This document shows, in pieces, positions 22,845-24,506 of a stretch of DNA of 24,506 nucleotides. Position 1 is the stretch's first letter. Each line of letters opens with the position of its first letter. The position numbers and the translations under genes were made by a program. Origin of the DNA: Firmicutes bacterium CAG:882 (GTDB lineage Bacteria > Bacillota > Clostridia > Lachnospirales > Lachnospiraceae); the NCBI GenBank assembly GCA_000435595.1, contig FR895442.1, positions 1-24,506 on the forward strand, in the 5' to 3' direction. The notes beneath the pieces are model-generated. The model had not been told where the DNA came from, searched no databases, and saw nothing but the letters and a program-made list of their open reading frames with translations.

Positions 22845-24466
22845 GATTTCCAAGAATCAGTATCTTTGGTAAACGTTCCGGTGCAGAAACCTTCTCCGTC
22901 ATAATCATGTGATATATAGAATATTATATGCTTTTCCCTCTCAACATACAGCTTTTGTGTAAACTGTCTCCATAACTGCCTCGTATTTTTGTCCAAATCA
23001 TTCTCAATCTCATCTATAATAATGATTGGTGCCTTGTCATACATGAGCATGAGCTTGGCTAGAAGAAGCTTTCTCCTCTGACCACCGGAAAGCGACATAC
23101 CCAGCTCCTCTATAGTCCGCTCCATGTCCGCCCCGGACATTCCAAGCCCTGACATCACCTCCTGTATTCTGTCCTTGCCGTACATTGACGATGTTATAAT
23201 GTCCAGATATTCCACGGTGTTTTCATTTAACAGAGTCTCATCCTGTCCTACATAAAGCACAGTCCGGCATTTAGACTCAGGGCTTATATCCTTCCAATCT
23301 GAATTGTCGAATGTGATACATCCTGAGTCCGGCTCTAAAAGTCCGTTGAGCAGCTTGATGAAGGTTGATTTTCCTGCACCGTTCCCGCCCTTCACATGAA
23401 TTATCTCACCTTTCCCAAACTCTGCATTAAGCCCCTCTATGACATTCTTTTTATCATCATAGGAAAATGTCACATCATTAAAGCTTACTTTCTCAACATC
23501 ATTGACAACTCCGCTCTTCTTCTCCGGCATAAGCTTAAGTATATCTTCCACATGCTCAAACGATGGCTCATTCCTTATTATCTGGTAAATGGAATTTTCA
23601 AGGGTTCTGCTCGCATCAAGCACAATATCAAGCACAAGCATTGCGAACACTATATCACCGGCGTCGCCCTGAACATACATGGTCGTTAACGCTATGAGGA
23701 GCATCGATGCCCACTGATGGAACTGGGACACAAGATTTTTCAAGGATACAAGTGTATTGTCAGCCTTTATAGAGGTGCCTATAAAATCGTCTATGGCATC
23801 ATTTTCTTTTCCGACAAAATAATCTATAAGCTTATTGCTTCTCGCCATCTCAAGTGAATCCACATACTCACTCACGTTCTTATTATCAGCCTTCATCTTG
23901 ACATTCACAGACCTTGATGCCGCAGCAATACGTCGACGTGTCAGCATTGCAAGCGCAAAACCTGCCGCCGCCACAATAAGAAGTCCGGCACCGAACAGCA
24001 CATTGATGTTGAAAGCTATCACATCAAATATACATATAATGATAAAATTGATGATTATATTCACTGTATGTACACTGATACACCCAAATATATTGATTGT
24101 ATCCATATATATGATATTCTTGATTTTCTCCGTACTGGCAGCCAGCACCTTTTTGTAAGGTGCATAATATATGGAGCGCATAAGCTCCTCCCTCATCTTC
24201 GAGAGTATTGCTCCGCCCATTCTGTCGAGTGACTTCATCCAGAGCACATCAACAAAATTATATATTCCCAGCAGCAATGCATACAGCACCAGCGATACAA
24301 CTAACAGCTTAATCGTCGAATTCTCCTCAATGCCATACAGAAACCGTCTCACCGCGAGCGGCATGACAATCTGCAGGCCCACAATAAACACTGCCAGAAT
24401 AAGACACGGAATACATTTTTTCCATATCAGCTTTACATACTTTAAAATAAACTTATTCCTGTTCAT
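22841..24466 (-). CDS. ABC transporter, fused permease and ATPase (exporter type)
   Basis: The 541-residue half-transporter has about six membrane helices in residues 15-285 and a nucleotide-binding domain from about 327. ATPase motifs: Walker A KGGNGAGKST (359-368), Q-loop region VGQDE (406-410), signature LSGGQ (459-463), Walker B IIIIDE (481-486) and switch His520. The family exports peptides, lipids or drugs, and probably works as a homodimer since no partner gene is present. AAAGGAG precedes the ATG. A terminal repeat of the MITE family begins 28 bp upstream of the start codon, so the promoter lies in or beyond that element. Cargo cannot be inferred, and no peptidase domain is present. 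Confidence 0.9.
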   Translation of the reverse strand: MNRNKFILKYVKLIWKKCIPCLILAVFIVGLQIVMPLAVRRFLYGIEENSTIKLLVVSLVLYALLLGIYNFVDVLWMKSLDRMGGAILSKMREELMRSIYYAPYKKVLAASTEKIKNIIYMDTINIFGCISVHTVNIIINFIIICIFDVIAFNINVLFGAGLLIVAAAGFALAMLTRRRIAAASRSVNVKMKADNKNVSEYVDSLEMARSNKLIDYFVGKENDAIDDFIGTSIKADNTLVSLKNLVSQFHQWASMLLIALTTMYVQGDAGDIVFAMLVLDIVLDASRTLENSIYQIIRNEPSFEHVEDILKLMPEKKSGVVNDVEKVSFNDVTFSYDDKKNVIEGLNAEFGKGEIIHVKGGNGAGKSTFIKLLNGLLEPDSGCITFDNSDWKDISPESKCRTVLYVGQDETLLNENTVEYLDIITSSMYGKDRIQEVMSGLGMSGADMERTIEELGMSLSGGQRRKLLLAKLMLMYDKAPIIIIDEIENDLDKNTRQLWRQFTQKLYVEREKHIIFYISHDYDGEGFCTGTFTKDTDSWKS

Positions 24467-24494
24467 CTTTTCTCCTTTGGTTTAAGTAGGATAT

Positions 24495-24506
24495 TAGGCA
24501 ATTGCG
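24495..24506 (+). repeat. Terminal inverted repeat of a MITE-like element (copy D, cut by window edge)
   Basis: TAGGCAATTGCG matches, 12 of 12, the right-end type of the complete element (reverse complement of 1531-1542). It is cut by the end of the window. The element would extend to the right, away from the ABC transporter gene. Confidence 0.65.

Noticed and set aside
21369..24466. ABC exporter plus solute-binding protein as one sugar importer
   Set aside because: The transporter is a fused exporter-type half-transporter with its own start, and the binding protein has a separate promoter.

Overview
The window looks like a 24.5 kb piece of a Lachnospiraceae (Clostridia) chromosome. The evidence is the protein sequences (a cellobiose 2-epimerase much like that of Ruminococcus albus, clostridial GH36 and GH13 enzymes), the Firmicutes spoVT-HU-rqcP-yabP-yabQ-divIC-spoIIE-tilS-hpt-ftsH gene order, strong AGGAGG ribosome-binding sites, and GTG/TTG starts. 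Genus is not assigned. Every recognised gene lies on the minus strand, so transcription runs from high to low coordinates. Both ends of the window fall inside copies of the same terminal inverted repeat, so this may be an assembly contig broken at a multicopy element.

Layout in the direction of transcription. (1) 24466-22841: an ABC exporter half-transporter without a recognisable cargo gene. (2) 22655-18998: a promoter, then a lipoprotein sugar-binding protein, a chemoreceptor and a SAM methyltransferase with 11-17 bp gaps, probably one operon that links a solute-binding protein to chemotaxis. (3) 18912-11488: the housekeeping/sporulation block. spoVT and the HU gene have their own promoters. 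They are followed by rqcP, yabP, yabQ, divIC, a short membrane-free spoIIE, tilS, hpt and ftsH, many overlapping or tightly packed. (4) 11487-11003: a gene-free stretch with a terminator, a 129 bp palindromic element, and a promoter plus operator-like palindrome for the next operon. (5) 11002-6281: a cytoplasmic GH13 amylase-type enzyme, an acyltransferase-3 protein and an MBOAT acyltransferase in one operon. A 131 bp palindromic element follows, then a separately promoted membrane-anchored SGNH-like protein (6003-5107). (6) 5021-40: a GH36 alpha-galactosidase, a LacI regulator and a cellobiose 2-epimerase. This is a small carbohydrate locus consistent with galactomannan, or other alpha-galactosylated oligosaccharide, use. 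A 210 bp MITE-like element sits between the regulator and the epimerase.

The most interesting observation is an arrangement seen twice, at the alpha-galactosidase and at spoVT. An intrinsic-terminator-like hairpin overlaps the start region of the downstream gene (hiding its start codon or its Shine-Dalgarno sequence), and the promoter of that gene lies in the 5' arm of the hairpin. Read-through RNA from upstream would form the full hairpin and be stopped or left untranslated. RNA made from the gene's own promoter would lack most or all of the 5' arm and be expressed. At spoVT the embedded promoter matches the sigma-G consensus very well. Other points of interest are the MITE family with copies at both window edges, two roughly 130 bp palindromic elements, the truncated SpoIIE and the binding-protein/chemoreceptor operon.
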